From JAYOEY01 sp038116945 (GTDB lineage: Bacteria; Pseudomonadota; Alphaproteobacteria; MPNO01; UBA2964): a stretch of DNA of 64,000 nucleotides. The DNA lies in contig JAYOEY010000004.1 in the NCBI GenBank assembly GCA_038116945.1, positions 1-64,000 on the forward strand, in the 5' to 3' direction. Under the pieces are notes generated by a model. It searched no databases. It was given only the letters and a program-made list of their open reading frames with translations, and was not told the origin of the DNA. Position numbers and translations under genes: made by a program. This document shows positions 8,039 to 16,657 of the stretch, piece by piece; the first letter of the stretch is position 1; every line of letters begins with the position of its first letter.

Positions 8039-8317
8039 TCCGGGAAGCGGTTTGGGTGGCCGAGATCAGTCGTGACGGACCGACTGGCGTCGTACCGGGC
8101 TGCCTTGAAAATCATCGGCAACCAGAAGAGCCACGAATGCCGGCGCTGGTTGAATAATCGGGCAGAAAACTGGCACCAGCCGTTTCGAAGACGGAAAGGT
8201 GCGATGTCCCGGTTTCGCGACATCAAGACGCTACAGAAGTTCGCCTCTGTTCACGCTTCGAGTTTCAATCAGAATCGTTCTGCCGAATCGGCCGAATGGC
8301 GCCGGATAGCGGCATGA
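8039..8317 (+). mobile_element. IS6-family transposase, C-terminal remnant
   Basis: The frame through KRFGWPRSVVTDRLASY, then RWLNNRAENWHQPFRRRKG and MSRFRDIKTLQKF matches the C-terminal third of IS6/IS26-family DDE transposases. It includes the second catalytic Asp (VTDRL) and the RAENxHQPxRRRxxxM block containing the final catalytic Glu. A stop codon at 8036-8038 closes the frame upstream and no N-terminal helix-turn-helix part is present. Terminal inverted repeats could not be identified confidently. The remnant abuts the truncated ACR3 gene. Confidence 0.75.
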
Positions 8318-8657
8318 TCGCGAAAGCCCCCAACCAATCGGAGACAAGTTCGCGTTGGACTGACACCACCAACACGACCCCGTCTCCAGCTGCACGCCGG
8401 CCCTCATCTTTTATTCCGCTCGCCGGCGCCATTCGCCCACCGCCGCCGAACGGGCCTGTCCAGGGCGGTTCGCCACCGGACGAAAATTACCTTCCGGGCT
8501 TTGCAAGTTACGCGAACTTGAAATAGCGTTGCGCCTTGCGTTTCGGAAATCACGAACCGCAAGGCTGCCGGGTTTCGGGATTTCCCGGCAGTAACCGCGG
8601 TTTCGCACGATGACTGAGTACATGTTTTTCTAGTTCGATCTCACCGAGAGAGGTTCT
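8318..8657. other. Intergenic region, no gene recognised; upstream of the ABC importer operon
   Basis: About 340 bp with no supported coding sequence. An 8-bp inverted repeat (8565-8572 / 8584-8591) forms a possible hairpin without a T-tract. The last 15 bases contain a purine-rich ribosome-binding site for the following GTG start. The promoter of the importer operon should lie here, but no clear -35/-10 pair was seen. Confidence 0.4.
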
Positions 8658-9623
8658 GTGTCCGAGCTTTTGACGGTAACCGATCTGCAAACGTCGTTTT
8701 TCACGAGCGACGGAGAGGTGCGCGCGGTCAATGGCGTCAGCTTTTCCATTGAAGCCGGAAAGACGATGGGCCTGGTCGGCGAATCCGGTTGCGGCAAGAG
8801 CGTAACCGCGCTTTCGGTCATGAAGCTTCTGCCCAAGGGAACCGGCCGCATCGTCGGGGGCCAGATTCTCTACAACGGCCGCGACATTGCGGAAATGGCG
8901 GAAGACGAAATGCGCCGCATCCGCGGCAATGAAATTTCGATGATCTTTCAGGAGCCCATGACGTCGTTGAACCCTGTCTTTTCGGTAGGGGAACAAATCA
9001 TCGAAGTTATCCGCCTGCATCAGAAAACGCGCCGCAAGGAAGCGATCGACCGCGCAATCGAAATGTTGCGGCTGGTCAAGATCGCGGAACCCGAGAAACG
9101 GATCTGGGATTACCCTCACCAGCTCTCGGGAGGGATGCGGCAACGCGTCATGATCGCGATGGCGCTTGCCTGCAATCCGAGTCTCCTGATCGCCGACGAA
9201 CCGACCACGGCTCTGGACGTAACGATTCAGGCGCAGATTCTCGATCTGATTTCCGAGTTGCAGGAAGAGTTTTCAATGGCTGTTCTCCTGATCACGCATG
9301 ATCTGGGGGTTGTTGCCGAACAGGCGGACGACGTTGCCGTCATGTATGCCGGAAAAATCGTCGAACGCGCAGCGCCCGAAGTCATCTTTTCCCGCCCCAT
9401 GCACCCCTACACGATCGGGTTGATGAACTCGCTGCCCGGCGTCGGCCAGCACCGGGAACGGCTAAACGCAATTCCCGGGATCGTGCCAAGCCCGCTGGAC
9501 TGGCCGACGGGGTGCCGGTTCAGGACACGTTGCGATCGGGCGGATGACGGGTGCGCCGTGACGCAGCCTGACCTGATAAACGTGGAAAGCGGTCACCTCG
9601 TTGCCTGCCACAAGGTGCACTGA
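8658..9623 (+). CDS. Peptide/nickel-type ABC transporter ATP-binding protein (DppD/OppD-like)
   Basis: 321 residues, GTG start preceded by GAGAGAGG. It has Walker A GESGCGKS (about 37-44), signature LSGGMRQRV, Walker B LLIADEPTTALD, and the C-terminal oligopeptide-transporter extension with the Cys-rich CRFRTRCDRADDGC segment typical of OppD/DppD. It energises import together with the next ATPase, the binding protein and two permeases. It is the first gene of a five-gene importer operon plus an amidohydrolase. Confidence 0.93.
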   Translation: MSELLTVTDLQTSFFTSDGEVRAVNGVSFSIEAGKTMGLVGESGCGKSVTALSVMKLLPKGTGRIVGGQILYNGRDIAEMAEDEMRRIRGNEISMIFQEPMTSLNPVFSVGEQIIEVIRLHQKTRRKEAIDRAIEMLRLVKIAEPEKRIWDYPHQLSGGMRQRVMIAMALACNPSLLIADEPTTALDVTIQAQILDLISELQEEFSMAVLLITHDLGVVAEQADDVAVMYAGKIVERAAPEVIFSRPMHPYTIGLMNSLPGVGQHRERLNAIPGIVPSPLDWPTGCRFRTRCDRADDGCAVTQPDLINVESGHLVACHKVH

Positions 9624-9624
9624 C

Positions 9625-10614
9625 ATGGCCTTGCTGGAAGTTCATGACCTGAAGAAGCACTTTCCGATAAACGGGGGAATGTTCTCGCGCCAGGCCGAAA
9701 CCGTCAAAGCCGTGGACGGCGTCAGCCTGGAGGTACGGGAGGGCGAAACGGTCGGGCTGGTCGGCGAGTCCGGCTGCGGCAAGTCTACATTGGGTCGCTG
9801 CATTATCCGGCTCATCGAGCCGTCGGGCGGCAGGATCCTTTATGACGGCACGGATATAACGCGCATGACCGGTTCCGACATGCGCGACATGCGACGAAAA
9901 ATCCAGATGATTTTTCAGGACCCGTACGCCTCGTTAAATCCACGCATGCGGGTCGGCGACATCATTGGCGAAGGTCTGAAGATCCATAACCTGGCCCGGG
10001 GCGATGACCGCAAGGCAAGGGTTCTGGACCTGCTGGATCGCGTGGGGCTGAGGGAAGAACATTACAGCCGCTACCCGCACGAATTTTCAGGCGGACAACG
10101 CCAGCGCATCGGGGTTGCGCGCGCGCTGGCGGTGGACGCCAAATTCATCATTGCGGATGAAGCGGTTTCGGCCCTGGATGTCTCCATCCAGGCGCAGGTC
10201 CTGAATTTGATCAAGGACCTGCAGCAGGAATTCGGTCTGACATACCTGTTTATTTCGCACGATTTGCGGGTCGTCGAACATGTCAGCGACCGGGTCGCCG
10301 TCATGTATCTCGGCAAGATCGTCGAGATGGCCCCCGCGCGAAAAATATACGAAGAGGGCGTACACCCCTATACCCGGGCGCTGCTTTCCGCGGTTCCGGT
10401 ACCCGACCCGTCCCGAAAGAGCGAACGGATTCTGCTTGAGGGCGACGTGCCGAGCCCGATCAATCCGCCCAGCGGGTGCAGTTTTCATCCGCGCTGCCCC
10501 TTTGCCGAAAAAATCTGTTCCGAGAAAGTTCCGGCGTTGATTGAAGACGGAGACCATTCTGTGGCCTGCCATCTCTTTGGACCGTCAGCGCAGCAGGTCA
10601 GGGAGACGCGTTGA
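9625..10614 (+). CDS. Peptide/nickel-type ABC transporter ATP-binding protein (DppF/OppF-like)
   Basis: 329 residues from the ATG at 9625, one base after the stop of the preceding ATPase. Walker A GESGCGKST, signature FSGGQRQRI and Walker B FIIADEAVSALD are all present, with DEA in place of the commoner DEP. The C-terminal extension GCSFHPRCPFAEKIC is the usual OppF/DppF tail. It forms a heterodimer with the product of the previous gene. Confidence 0.93.
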   Translation: MALLEVHDLKKHFPINGGMFSRQAETVKAVDGVSLEVREGETVGLVGESGCGKSTLGRCIIRLIEPSGGRILYDGTDITRMTGSDMRDMRRKIQMIFQDPYASLNPRMRVGDIIGEGLKIHNLARGDDRKARVLDLLDRVGLREEHYSRYPHEFSGGQRQRIGVARALAVDAKFIIADEAVSALDVSIQAQVLNLIKDLQQEFGLTYLFISHDLRVVEHVSDRVAVMYLGKIVEMAPARKIYEEGVHPYTRALLSAVPVPDPSRKSERILLEGDVPSPINPPSGCSFHPRCPFAEKICSEKVPALIEDGDHSVACHLFGPSAQQVRETR

Positions 10615-10666
10615 GTAGTCAGACAGTGAAGTCCGCCCAACAAATGCTTAACCATTGGAGGTAACA

Positions 10667-12202
10667 TTGAGGAAAATATCGATCAGGGTCAGTACGACAG
10701 CGATTGCTGTATCCGCCCTGCTGACCGGCGCCGCGATTGTATCGCCCGTCAGCGCCCAGAAACGCGTCGCGATTGGCGCAACAGAGACGATTTCCAGCCA
10801 TAACCCGCATGGCGACAGTATCTCCATGGGATATGGCATCTGGTGCCAGGTATATGGCTGCCTGGGATATTTCGATTTTGCGTCGGGGTCCTATAAAGGG
10901 ATGCTGGCGGAAAGATGGGAAGTCGACGCGAAAGATCCGAACGTCTGGACGTTTTTCCTTCGCAAGGGATTGAAGCGGCATAACGACGGCAAGGAACTGA
11001 CTTCCGCCGACGTCGTGCACTCTTTCTGGCGCATGAAGAATGACAAGCAGAGTCGTCAAACCCAGAACGTAAAGCATGTCGCGAAGGCAGAGGCCGTGGA
11101 CAAGTACACGGTCCGCGTCACGACCAAGAAACCCACCGCGCCCCTGCTCGAGTTTCTGTTCGATCGCGTCATGATCACCGGCAAGGACCTGTACGACAAA
11201 CACGGTCCCCGCGATGCGGACCGGAAATTCCCCTTGGGTTGGGGACCCTACAAGCTCAAGCAGATCGTCATCGGCCAGCGGATCGTCCTTGAAAAGGACG
11301 AGACGAACCCCTGGGCCACGGCGGGCATGCCGAACGAGTTGATTTTCCGCGTGATGCGGGAAGCGGAGCAACGGGTAACGGCATTGCTCAATAACGAAAT
11401 CCAGATCGCGCAGTTCATTCCGCCGCACCTGGCCGGTCGAATCAGCAATGCGAGCGGCGCGGACCTCGTCCCCACCTCGTCCGTCGAGTTGATGTTTCTG
11501 GCGATGAGCCCGAAATTCAAACCCTGGGACAACCCGGTTCTTCGCAAGGCCGTCTGTCATGCGATCAACCGCGACGGAATCATCAAGGCGATCCTGAAGG
11601 ATCAGGCTCAGCGCCTCGATGCGCCGATCGGTCCCGGCCAGTATGGCTACGACCCGAAGGCCGCGGCGGCGATGAAGATTGATTTCAATGTCGCCAAAGC
11701 AAAGGAAATGATCGAAAAGGCGGGGCTGAAGGGAACCAAGGTAGCCCTTTCCACGCCGGTCGGCCGCTACGTCAATGACAAGCAGGTCACCGAATCGATG
11801 ATTCCGATGCTCAAGGCGATCGGGCTCGATGCCACTCTGAAGACGCCGGAATGGCCGACCCTGTGGGCGAATGTCCAGAAGGGCAAAGTTCCCTTTTATT
11901 ACATGGGCCGGGGCGGCGTCGTCGACCCGTCGCCTGCATTCGCGCAGTATTTTGAAACAGGGGGATCGCCCCGTATCGGCTTCTCGAGCGCCAAGGTCGA
12001 CAGCCTGTTGCAGAAGGAACGGGCCACCTTCGACCCGGAAGCGCGCAAGAAGATCATCAATGAAGCCTTCGCGGAAATCGTAAAGGAACAGCCCGCCTGC
12101 TTCATGTGGCGGCACAAGCTTCTTTACGGCATCTCGAAGAAGGTAGCCTACACACCGACTCCGACCGGTCGGATCTGGGGCTCCGACATCGTGGTCAAGT
12201 AA
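10667..12202 (+). CDS. ABC transporter substrate-binding protein, family 5 (SBP_bac_5)
   Basis: About 511 residues. A TTG at 10667 is chosen because GGAGG (10657-10661) lies 5 nt upstream; the in-frame TTG at 10655 would place this site inside the gene. The N-terminus is a signal peptide (RKISIRVSTTAIAVSALL…VSAQ). The mature part has the family-5 layout (WTFFLRKGLKRHNDGKELTSADVVHS, then AVCHAINRDGI and a C-terminal lobe). It captures the imported substrate in the periplasm. The family covers peptides, nickel, glycosides and opines. The neighbouring isochorismatase-like amidase hints at a small amide or ureido compound, an inference only. Confidence 0.9.
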   Translation: MRKISIRVSTTAIAVSALLTGAAIVSPVSAQKRVAIGATETISSHNPHGDSISMGYGIWCQVYGCLGYFDFASGSYKGMLAERWEVDAKDPNVWTFFLRKGLKRHNDGKELTSADVVHSFWRMKNDKQSRQTQNVKHVAKAEAVDKYTVRVTTKKPTAPLLEFLFDRVMITGKDLYDKHGPRDADRKFPLGWGPYKLKQIVIGQRIVLEKDETNPWATAGMPNELIFRVMREAEQRVTALLNNEIQIAQFIPPHLAGRISNASGADLVPTSSVELMFLAMSPKFKPWDNPVLRKAVCHAINRDGIIKAILKDQAQRLDAPIGPGQYGYDPKAAAAMKIDFNVAKAKEMIEKAGLKGTKVALSTPVGRYVNDKQVTESMIPMLKAIGLDATLKTPEWPTLWANVQKGKVPFYYMGRGGVVDPSPAFAQYFETGGSPRIGFSSAKVDSLLQKERATFDPEARKKIINEAFAEIVKEQPACFMWRHKLLYGISKKVAYTPTPTGRIWGSDIVVK

Positions 12203-12213
12203 CACTGAAGATC

Positions 12214-12243
12214 CGCCGGGGAGCGCCTGGACGCTCCCCGGCG
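12214..12243 (+). other. Strong intercistronic hairpin between binding-protein and permease genes
   Basis: A perfect 12-bp stem (arms 12214-12225 and 12232-12243) with a 6-nt loop, just after the binding-protein stop. No T-tract follows, so it is more likely an mRNA-stabilising or partial attenuation element that raises binding-protein level relative to the permeases than a full terminator. Confidence 0.7.
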
Positions 12244-12268
12244 AGTTCAGCCAACTATTGGTCTGGTA

Positions 12269-13276
12269 ATGCTCCAATACATCGCCCGCCGGATATTCGG
12301 GACCATCCCGGTTATCATCCTCATCTCGCTGCTGGTATTCATGCTGGTGCAGCTTGCGCCGGGCGATCCCGCCGATCTTCTGCTGTCGGATGAGGCGACG
12401 CCGGAGGATATCGCCGCCGCACGCGAACGGTGGGGACTCAACCAGTCGGTATATGTGCAGTACTGGAAATTTCTGACCGCCGCCTTGCAGGGCGACCTTG
12501 GGACGTCCTTCCGCTATGCCGATCCCGTACTGTTGATGATCGGCGACCGTCTGCCCGCAACCATCGAACTCGCATTCTTCGCCATCATTATCGCAATCGT
12601 TTTCGGCATTCCGCTGGGAGTCTGGGCGGGCGCCCGTCCGAATTCATGGGTCGATAATGTAGGTTCTTTTTTCGGATTTTTCGGAATCAGCATGCCGAGC
12701 TTCTGGTTCGGAATCATGCTCATCCTTGTCGTATCCGGTTTCTTGAATCTGCTCCCTTCCGCGGGACGCAGCACCTACGGAATCGCGGACGACCCGATCA
12801 CCGGCTTTTATATTCTGGACAGCCTTCTCTACTGGAACTGGAAGGCCGTCCTGGATGGGTTGAGCTTTATAATTCTGCCCGCCATCGCGCTTGGCACGAA
12901 CATGCTCGGCATTCTCATGCGCGTCACCCGATCGTCGGTGCTCGAAGTCATGCACGAAGACCTCGTACGCACCGCGCGAGCGAAAGGGCTGAGCGAACGG
13001 AAGGTGTTGTGGCGACACGCGTTCCGGAACGCACTGATACCGATTATTACCGTCGTCGGACTGGAACTTGGCACTCTGCTGTCAGGGTCCATCATCGTCG
13101 AAACGGTGTTTTCCTGGCCGGGAAGCGGCTCACTCCTGATCGAGGCGATCAACAGCCGCGACTATCCGCTGATCACAGGGACGGTCCTCGCCTATACGCT
13201 GATGTTCGTAATCATCAATCTGACGATCGACATTGTTTACGCCGCTATCGACCCGAGGATCCGCTTTGAAAAGTAG
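12269..13276 (+). CDS. Peptide-type ABC transporter permease (DppB-like)
   Basis: 335 residues. The N-terminus YIARRIFGTIPVIILISLLVF is the characteristic first helix of DppB/OppB permeases, followed by a periplasmic segment and five further helices. The cytoplasmic EAA-type loop appears around VRTARAKGLSERKVLWRHAFRNA. It forms the translocation pore with the DppC-like partner encoded one base downstream. Confidence 0.93.
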   Translation: MLQYIARRIFGTIPVIILISLLVFMLVQLAPGDPADLLLSDEATPEDIAAARERWGLNQSVYVQYWKFLTAALQGDLGTSFRYADPVLLMIGDRLPATIELAFFAIIIAIVFGIPLGVWAGARPNSWVDNVGSFFGFFGISMPSFWFGIMLILVVSGFLNLLPSAGRSTYGIADDPITGFYILDSLLYWNWKAVLDGLSFIILPAIALGTNMLGILMRVTRSSVLEVMHEDLVRTARAKGLSERKVLWRHAFRNALIPIITVVGLELGTLLSGSIIVETVFSWPGSGSLLIEAINSRDYPLITGTVLAYTLMFVIINLTIDIVYAAIDPRIRFEK

Positions 13277-13277
13277 C

Positions 13278-14171
13278 ATGGAAGTTTCCGCTTCGTTGCC
13301 AGGGCGCAGCCATCCGCTCATGAAGACGCTTCAGCCATGGCTGAAGCCAAAGATCGTTGTCGGCGGCGTTTTCGTTCTCATGCTGTGTTTTATGGGTGTC
13401 TTTGCGCCCCTGATTTCGCCCTATGACCCGAATGCGCAGGACCTGCTCAAAACGCTGCAGCCGCCGGGATGGTGGGGCAGCGAGCATTTTCTGGGCACCG
13501 ATCACGTGGGACGCGACATCCTGAGCCGAATATTCTTCGGCGCCCGGATCTCGCTGGTGATCGCGGTAACTGTTGTGCTGATCTCGGGCGTGGTGGGCGT
13601 CGCCCTCGGTGCCGTATCCGGATATTTCGCCGGGCGGGTCGATTTCGGCATACAGAAACTCGTGGAGGTGGTCTGGGCCTTTCCGCCGCTTCTTCTCGCT
13701 ATCGCAATCGTTGCGTTTTTCGGCCAGGGCCTGGGAATTCTGATGATCGCGCTGATCGTTCAGCGGTGGATCCCTTACTGCCGGGTCGCGCGGGGGCAAG
13801 CGCTGTCGCTGAGAACGAGGGATTTCGTGGATGCCGCCCGGTCGCTCGGCGCATCCGATCCGCGGATAATCTGGTTCCACATTCTGCCCAACCTGCTGCA
13901 GGCGGCGCTCGTCATCGGTACGTTCGCCATGGCCAGCGCCATTATTTCGGAAGCCAGCCTGAGCTTCCTGGGGCTTGGCGTTCCGCCGGAAATTCCGACA
14001 TGGGGCAGCATGCTGGCCGACGGCAGGACCTATATCAGTACGTCCTGGTGGCTCGCCCTGTTCCCGGGCCTGTGCATATTTTTTACTGTCCTCGGGATCA
14101 ACATGCTGGGCGACGGTATGAGAGACATTTTCGATCCTCGCCTTAAACGCTCGGGGAGCGGGATGGGCTAA
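13278..14171 (+). CDS. Peptide-type ABC transporter permease (DppC-like)
   Basis: 298 residues from the ATG at 13278, one base after the stop of the DppB-like gene. It shows the DppC pattern: N-terminal helix (VVGGVFVLMLCFMGVFAPL), the LGTDHVGRDILSRI motif, and the EAA loop VDAARSLGASDPRIIWFHILPN. It completes the importer. Confidence 0.93.
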   Translation: MEVSASLPGRSHPLMKTLQPWLKPKIVVGGVFVLMLCFMGVFAPLISPYDPNAQDLLKTLQPPGWWGSEHFLGTDHVGRDILSRIFFGARISLVIAVTVVLISGVVGVALGAVSGYFAGRVDFGIQKLVEVVWAFPPLLLAIAIVAFFGQGLGILMIALIVQRWIPYCRVARGQALSLRTRDFVDAARSLGASDPRIIWFHILPNLLQAALVIGTFAMASAIISEASLSFLGLGVPPEIPTWGSMLADGRTYISTSWWLALFPGLCIFFTVLGINMLGDGMRDIFDPRLKRSGSGMG

Positions 14172-14191
14172 ACCTGAACAGGAGACAGACG

Positions 14192-14935
14192 ATGGCGGAA
14201 AGAATCTGGGATAACTATCTGACGGAACGCGACAAGGCGGTCTTTGAAGCTTCCGGTTACGGGGCGATCGGCGGAGGCGGAAAGAAACCGGCCCTTCTGA
14301 TCATTGACGTGAACTATAATTTTTGCGGCGACAAGCGCGAACCGATTCTGGAATCCATCAAGCGTTTCCGGAACAGTTGCGGCGAGGACGCCTGGGACGC
14401 GCTGCCCCATATCCGTACGCTGATCGATAAATGCCGCGCCAAGGGCATACCTGTGATCTACACGACCGGCACGGTTCGCAGCGACGGATGGGATGCCGGG
14501 GGCTGGGCGTGGAAAAATGCCCGTTCCGACGAGGACACGGGATCCCAGCGGACCAAAGGGCTCAACCGCGACGGCAACGACATCATGGACGAGATCGAAC
14601 CGGGGCCCAAGGATATCGTTATTCGAAAACACAAGCCGAGCGCGTTCTACGGCACGCCTCTGATGGGCTTTCTGAACGATCTGGGCGCGGATTCCCTGAT
14701 TGTAACCGGCACCACCACATCGGGTTGCGTTCGCGCGTCCGTCCTCGATGCTTTCAGCAACAATCTTCGTTGCACAGTCGTCGAAGAAGGCTGTTTCGAC
14801 AGGTCGCAAGCATCCCATGCCGTCAATCTGTGCGACATGAACGCAAAATATGCCGATATCGTTACGCTGGACGACGCGCTCGACTATATCGAAACGATCG
14901 ATGCCGAATACAATCTCCCATCCGGCAGCCCGTAA
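14192..14935 (+). CDS. Isochorismatase-family cysteine hydrolase (N-carbamoylsarcosine amidase-like)
   Basis: 247 residues with a strong site (AGGAGA) upstream of the ATG. The cysteine-hydrolase triad is visible as Asp39 (LIIDVNYNF), a Lys at 146 or 148 (RKHKPSAFYG) and Cys179 (TTSGCVRA). Such enzymes hydrolyse amides, including N-carbamoylsarcosine, nicotinamide, maleamate and biuret. The extended N-terminus and YNFCGD resemble the N-carbamoylsarcosine amidase subgroup. It is the last gene of the importer operon, 20 bp after the permease, so the imported compound or its derivative is probably its substrate. The exact substrate is unresolved. Confidence 0.85.
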   Translation: MAERIWDNYLTERDKAVFEASGYGAIGGGGKKPALLIIDVNYNFCGDKREPILESIKRFRNSCGEDAWDALPHIRTLIDKCRAKGIPVIYTTGTVRSDGWDAGGWAWKNARSDEDTGSQRTKGLNRDGNDIMDEIEPGPKDIVIRKHKPSAFYGTPLMGFLNDLGADSLIVTGTTTSGCVRASVLDAFSNNLRCTVVEEGCFDRSQASHAVNLCDMNAKYADIVTLDDALDYIETIDAEYNLPSGSP

Positions 14936-15138
14936 CGGCGCAGCCCTCATCTTCGCCGGCCCTTACGATGCACTCTACTGCGCAGGCCGGGTACGGAGGG
15001 AGCGCTGAGTGCGCTCGTCTGACCGGCTCGGCCTGCCCGGCCGCACGCGGTCGCTGCCGTGTTCAGGAACGGAAGAAGATCCGGAGTTGACCGAATACGG
15101 CCGCGTGCGGAGGTAGCCCGCCGTTATCGGAAGTCGAT

Positions 15139-16605
15139 TCAAAAGAGTTCGATGTCGCAGTCGTCGCCGGCATCCGACGCCTGATCTTCGGCGGCTTCGT
15201 CCGCATCCTCGTCCAGCAGCAGCGTCTTTACGAAACGTTCCCGAATTTCGCCGAGCGTACATCCCTGGATCACGGCGTCGAGCCAGTCGTGATCGAGCGC
15301 GACCGGCTCGTCCGGCTGGCCGGCAACGTGGCGCGATTCGTCCTGCAGCGATCTGGCGGCGCTCGCGACCACCATCATTGCGCCGCAGATGTTTTCGAGC
15401 CGCTGCTTCGCCCTGTCCTGGAACTGGACGCCGGTGATTACGCTCGAGACGTCGCTGGAGATTTGCTCGGAAACCTTCGCCGAATCCCGGAGAGCCTTGG
15501 TAAAGGAATGGTTGTTCTTGACCAGTCCCTTCATGAGATTTTCCAGATACTCCTTGGCCAGAAGGTTTTTGGACATATCAACGGTGGCGATTTCCTGCAG
15601 TTTCTCATGGCCGGATTTGATGCCGCCGGTCACCAGGTCGATCTGGGTGCGCAACGTTTCAGCCAGCGCGTTGGTGCGTTTTGAGAGGGCGCGCACCTCG
15701 TCGGATACGACTGCGAAGCATTTTCCCGCCTCCCCGGCGCGGACCGCCTCGATCTTCGCGTTAAGGGCCAGAAGATTGGTCTGTTTGTTGATGGCGTTGA
15801 TTTCCTTGAGGCACGCCTCGACGCTGGAAATATGCTTGGTCAGATCGTCGAGCGCGTAAATGACTCGGACGGCGTTCTGCGACATGAAGAGGATCTTTTC
15901 GACCACCTCTCCCAGCGTGTCTTCCATGACTCCGGGCAAATCGACCATCGCGAGTAGCTCGCCGTCGACGTCGATCCCCTGGGACAGGTCCGCGATTTCG
16001 TTGATGACGTTGGTCTGGCTCTGCGCATTGAGGGCCAGAGTCCGGAACCGCTCGGAAAGGGCCTGCGTGCTGTCCTCGATCAGATCCGACGTTATGCCGA
16101 TTTCGCCGGTCAGCGATCCCAGCGTCCGGTATTGCATCTCGGAGAAACCGATCCACCTGACGATGCACTCCGCCAGCTCTTCGGGAGTCGGTTCCGTTTC
16201 CCGGATCGCCCCGGGCGGAGCCGCAGCCGACACGAACACCTCGTTGTCGCCGGATATATCCACGGAGACTTCGTCATTTTCCGCGGCGGGTTCGAATTCG
16301 ACGTCGGGATCTGGCCGAACCTCCTCCGGCTCCCGTAACTCGAATTCTCCGGCAGACGCTTGCGGGACGCCTTCGTATCCGGCCTCCCGGTCGGCGTCCG
16401 CATCCGGTAGAAGCAGACCCTCCTCCGCTTCGCGTTCGCCAACGTCGCCGGCCGACGCCTCGAAGAATTCGTCGGTGTCTGCGACCTGTTCGACGTCACA
16501 GTCCGGCTGCGGCTTGGCCGGCGCCGTTGCAGCTGCAACCCCTTCGCAGGACGATGCCCCGGGAGTCTCTTCTAGGTCTGCGATGTCGATCTTGTTCTGG
16601 AGCAT
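15139..16605 (-). CDS. Soluble MCP-like chemotaxis signalling protein
   Basis: 488 residues without a signal peptide or transmembrane helix. The first ~145 residues are acidic, low complexity and probably disordered. Near 250-340 lies a recognisable receptor hairpin (INKQTNLLALNAKIEAVRAGEAG, FAVVSDEVRALSKRTNA), and an ITGVQFQDRAKQRLENI helix follows. The MCP helical bundle is much shorter than in transmembrane receptors. The C-terminus ends in DIELF, resembling the IELFD end of CheD nearby. It is last in the cheR-cheD-cheB run and may be a cytoplasmic receptor or an adaptation/CheD-interacting protein. Confidence 0.75.
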   Translation of the reverse strand: MLQNKIDIADLEETPGASSCEGVAAATAPAKPQPDCDVEQVADTDEFFEASAGDVGEREAEEGLLLPDADADREAGYEGVPQASAGEFELREPEEVRPDPDVEFEPAAENDEVSVDISGDNEVFVSAAAPPGAIRETEPTPEELAECIVRWIGFSEMQYRTLGSLTGEIGITSDLIEDSTQALSERFRTLALNAQSQTNVINEIADLSQGIDVDGELLAMVDLPGVMEDTLGEVVEKILFMSQNAVRVIYALDDLTKHISSVEACLKEINAINKQTNLLALNAKIEAVRAGEAGKCFAVVSDEVRALSKRTNALAETLRTQIDLVTGGIKSGHEKLQEIATVDMSKNLLAKEYLENLMKGLVKNNHSFTKALRDSAKVSEQISSDVSSVITGVQFQDRAKQRLENICGAMMVVASAARSLQDESRHVAGQPDEPVALDHDWLDAVIQGCTLGEIRERFVKTLLLDEDADEAAEDQASDAGDDCDIELF

Positions 16606-16657
16606 GATTCCGATTCCGGGGTTTTCTGGAGGCTGTGAATAAGGGCCGCTGTTTCCG

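Noticed and set aside
8565..8591. 8-bp hairpin upstream of the ABC importer operon
   Set aside because: Short stem with an 11-nt loop, no T-tract, no link to a known riboswitch; could be chance in GC-rich DNA.
10619..12277. Minus-strand open frame of 552 codons opposite the binding-protein gene
   Set aside because: Antisense shadow of a clear SBP_bac_5 gene; no recognisable fold or ribosome-binding site.
15041..15110. 10-bp inverted repeat (15041-15050 and 15101-15110) between convergent genes as a terminator
   Set aside because: The 50-nt loop and absence of a T-tract make an intrinsic terminator unlikely.
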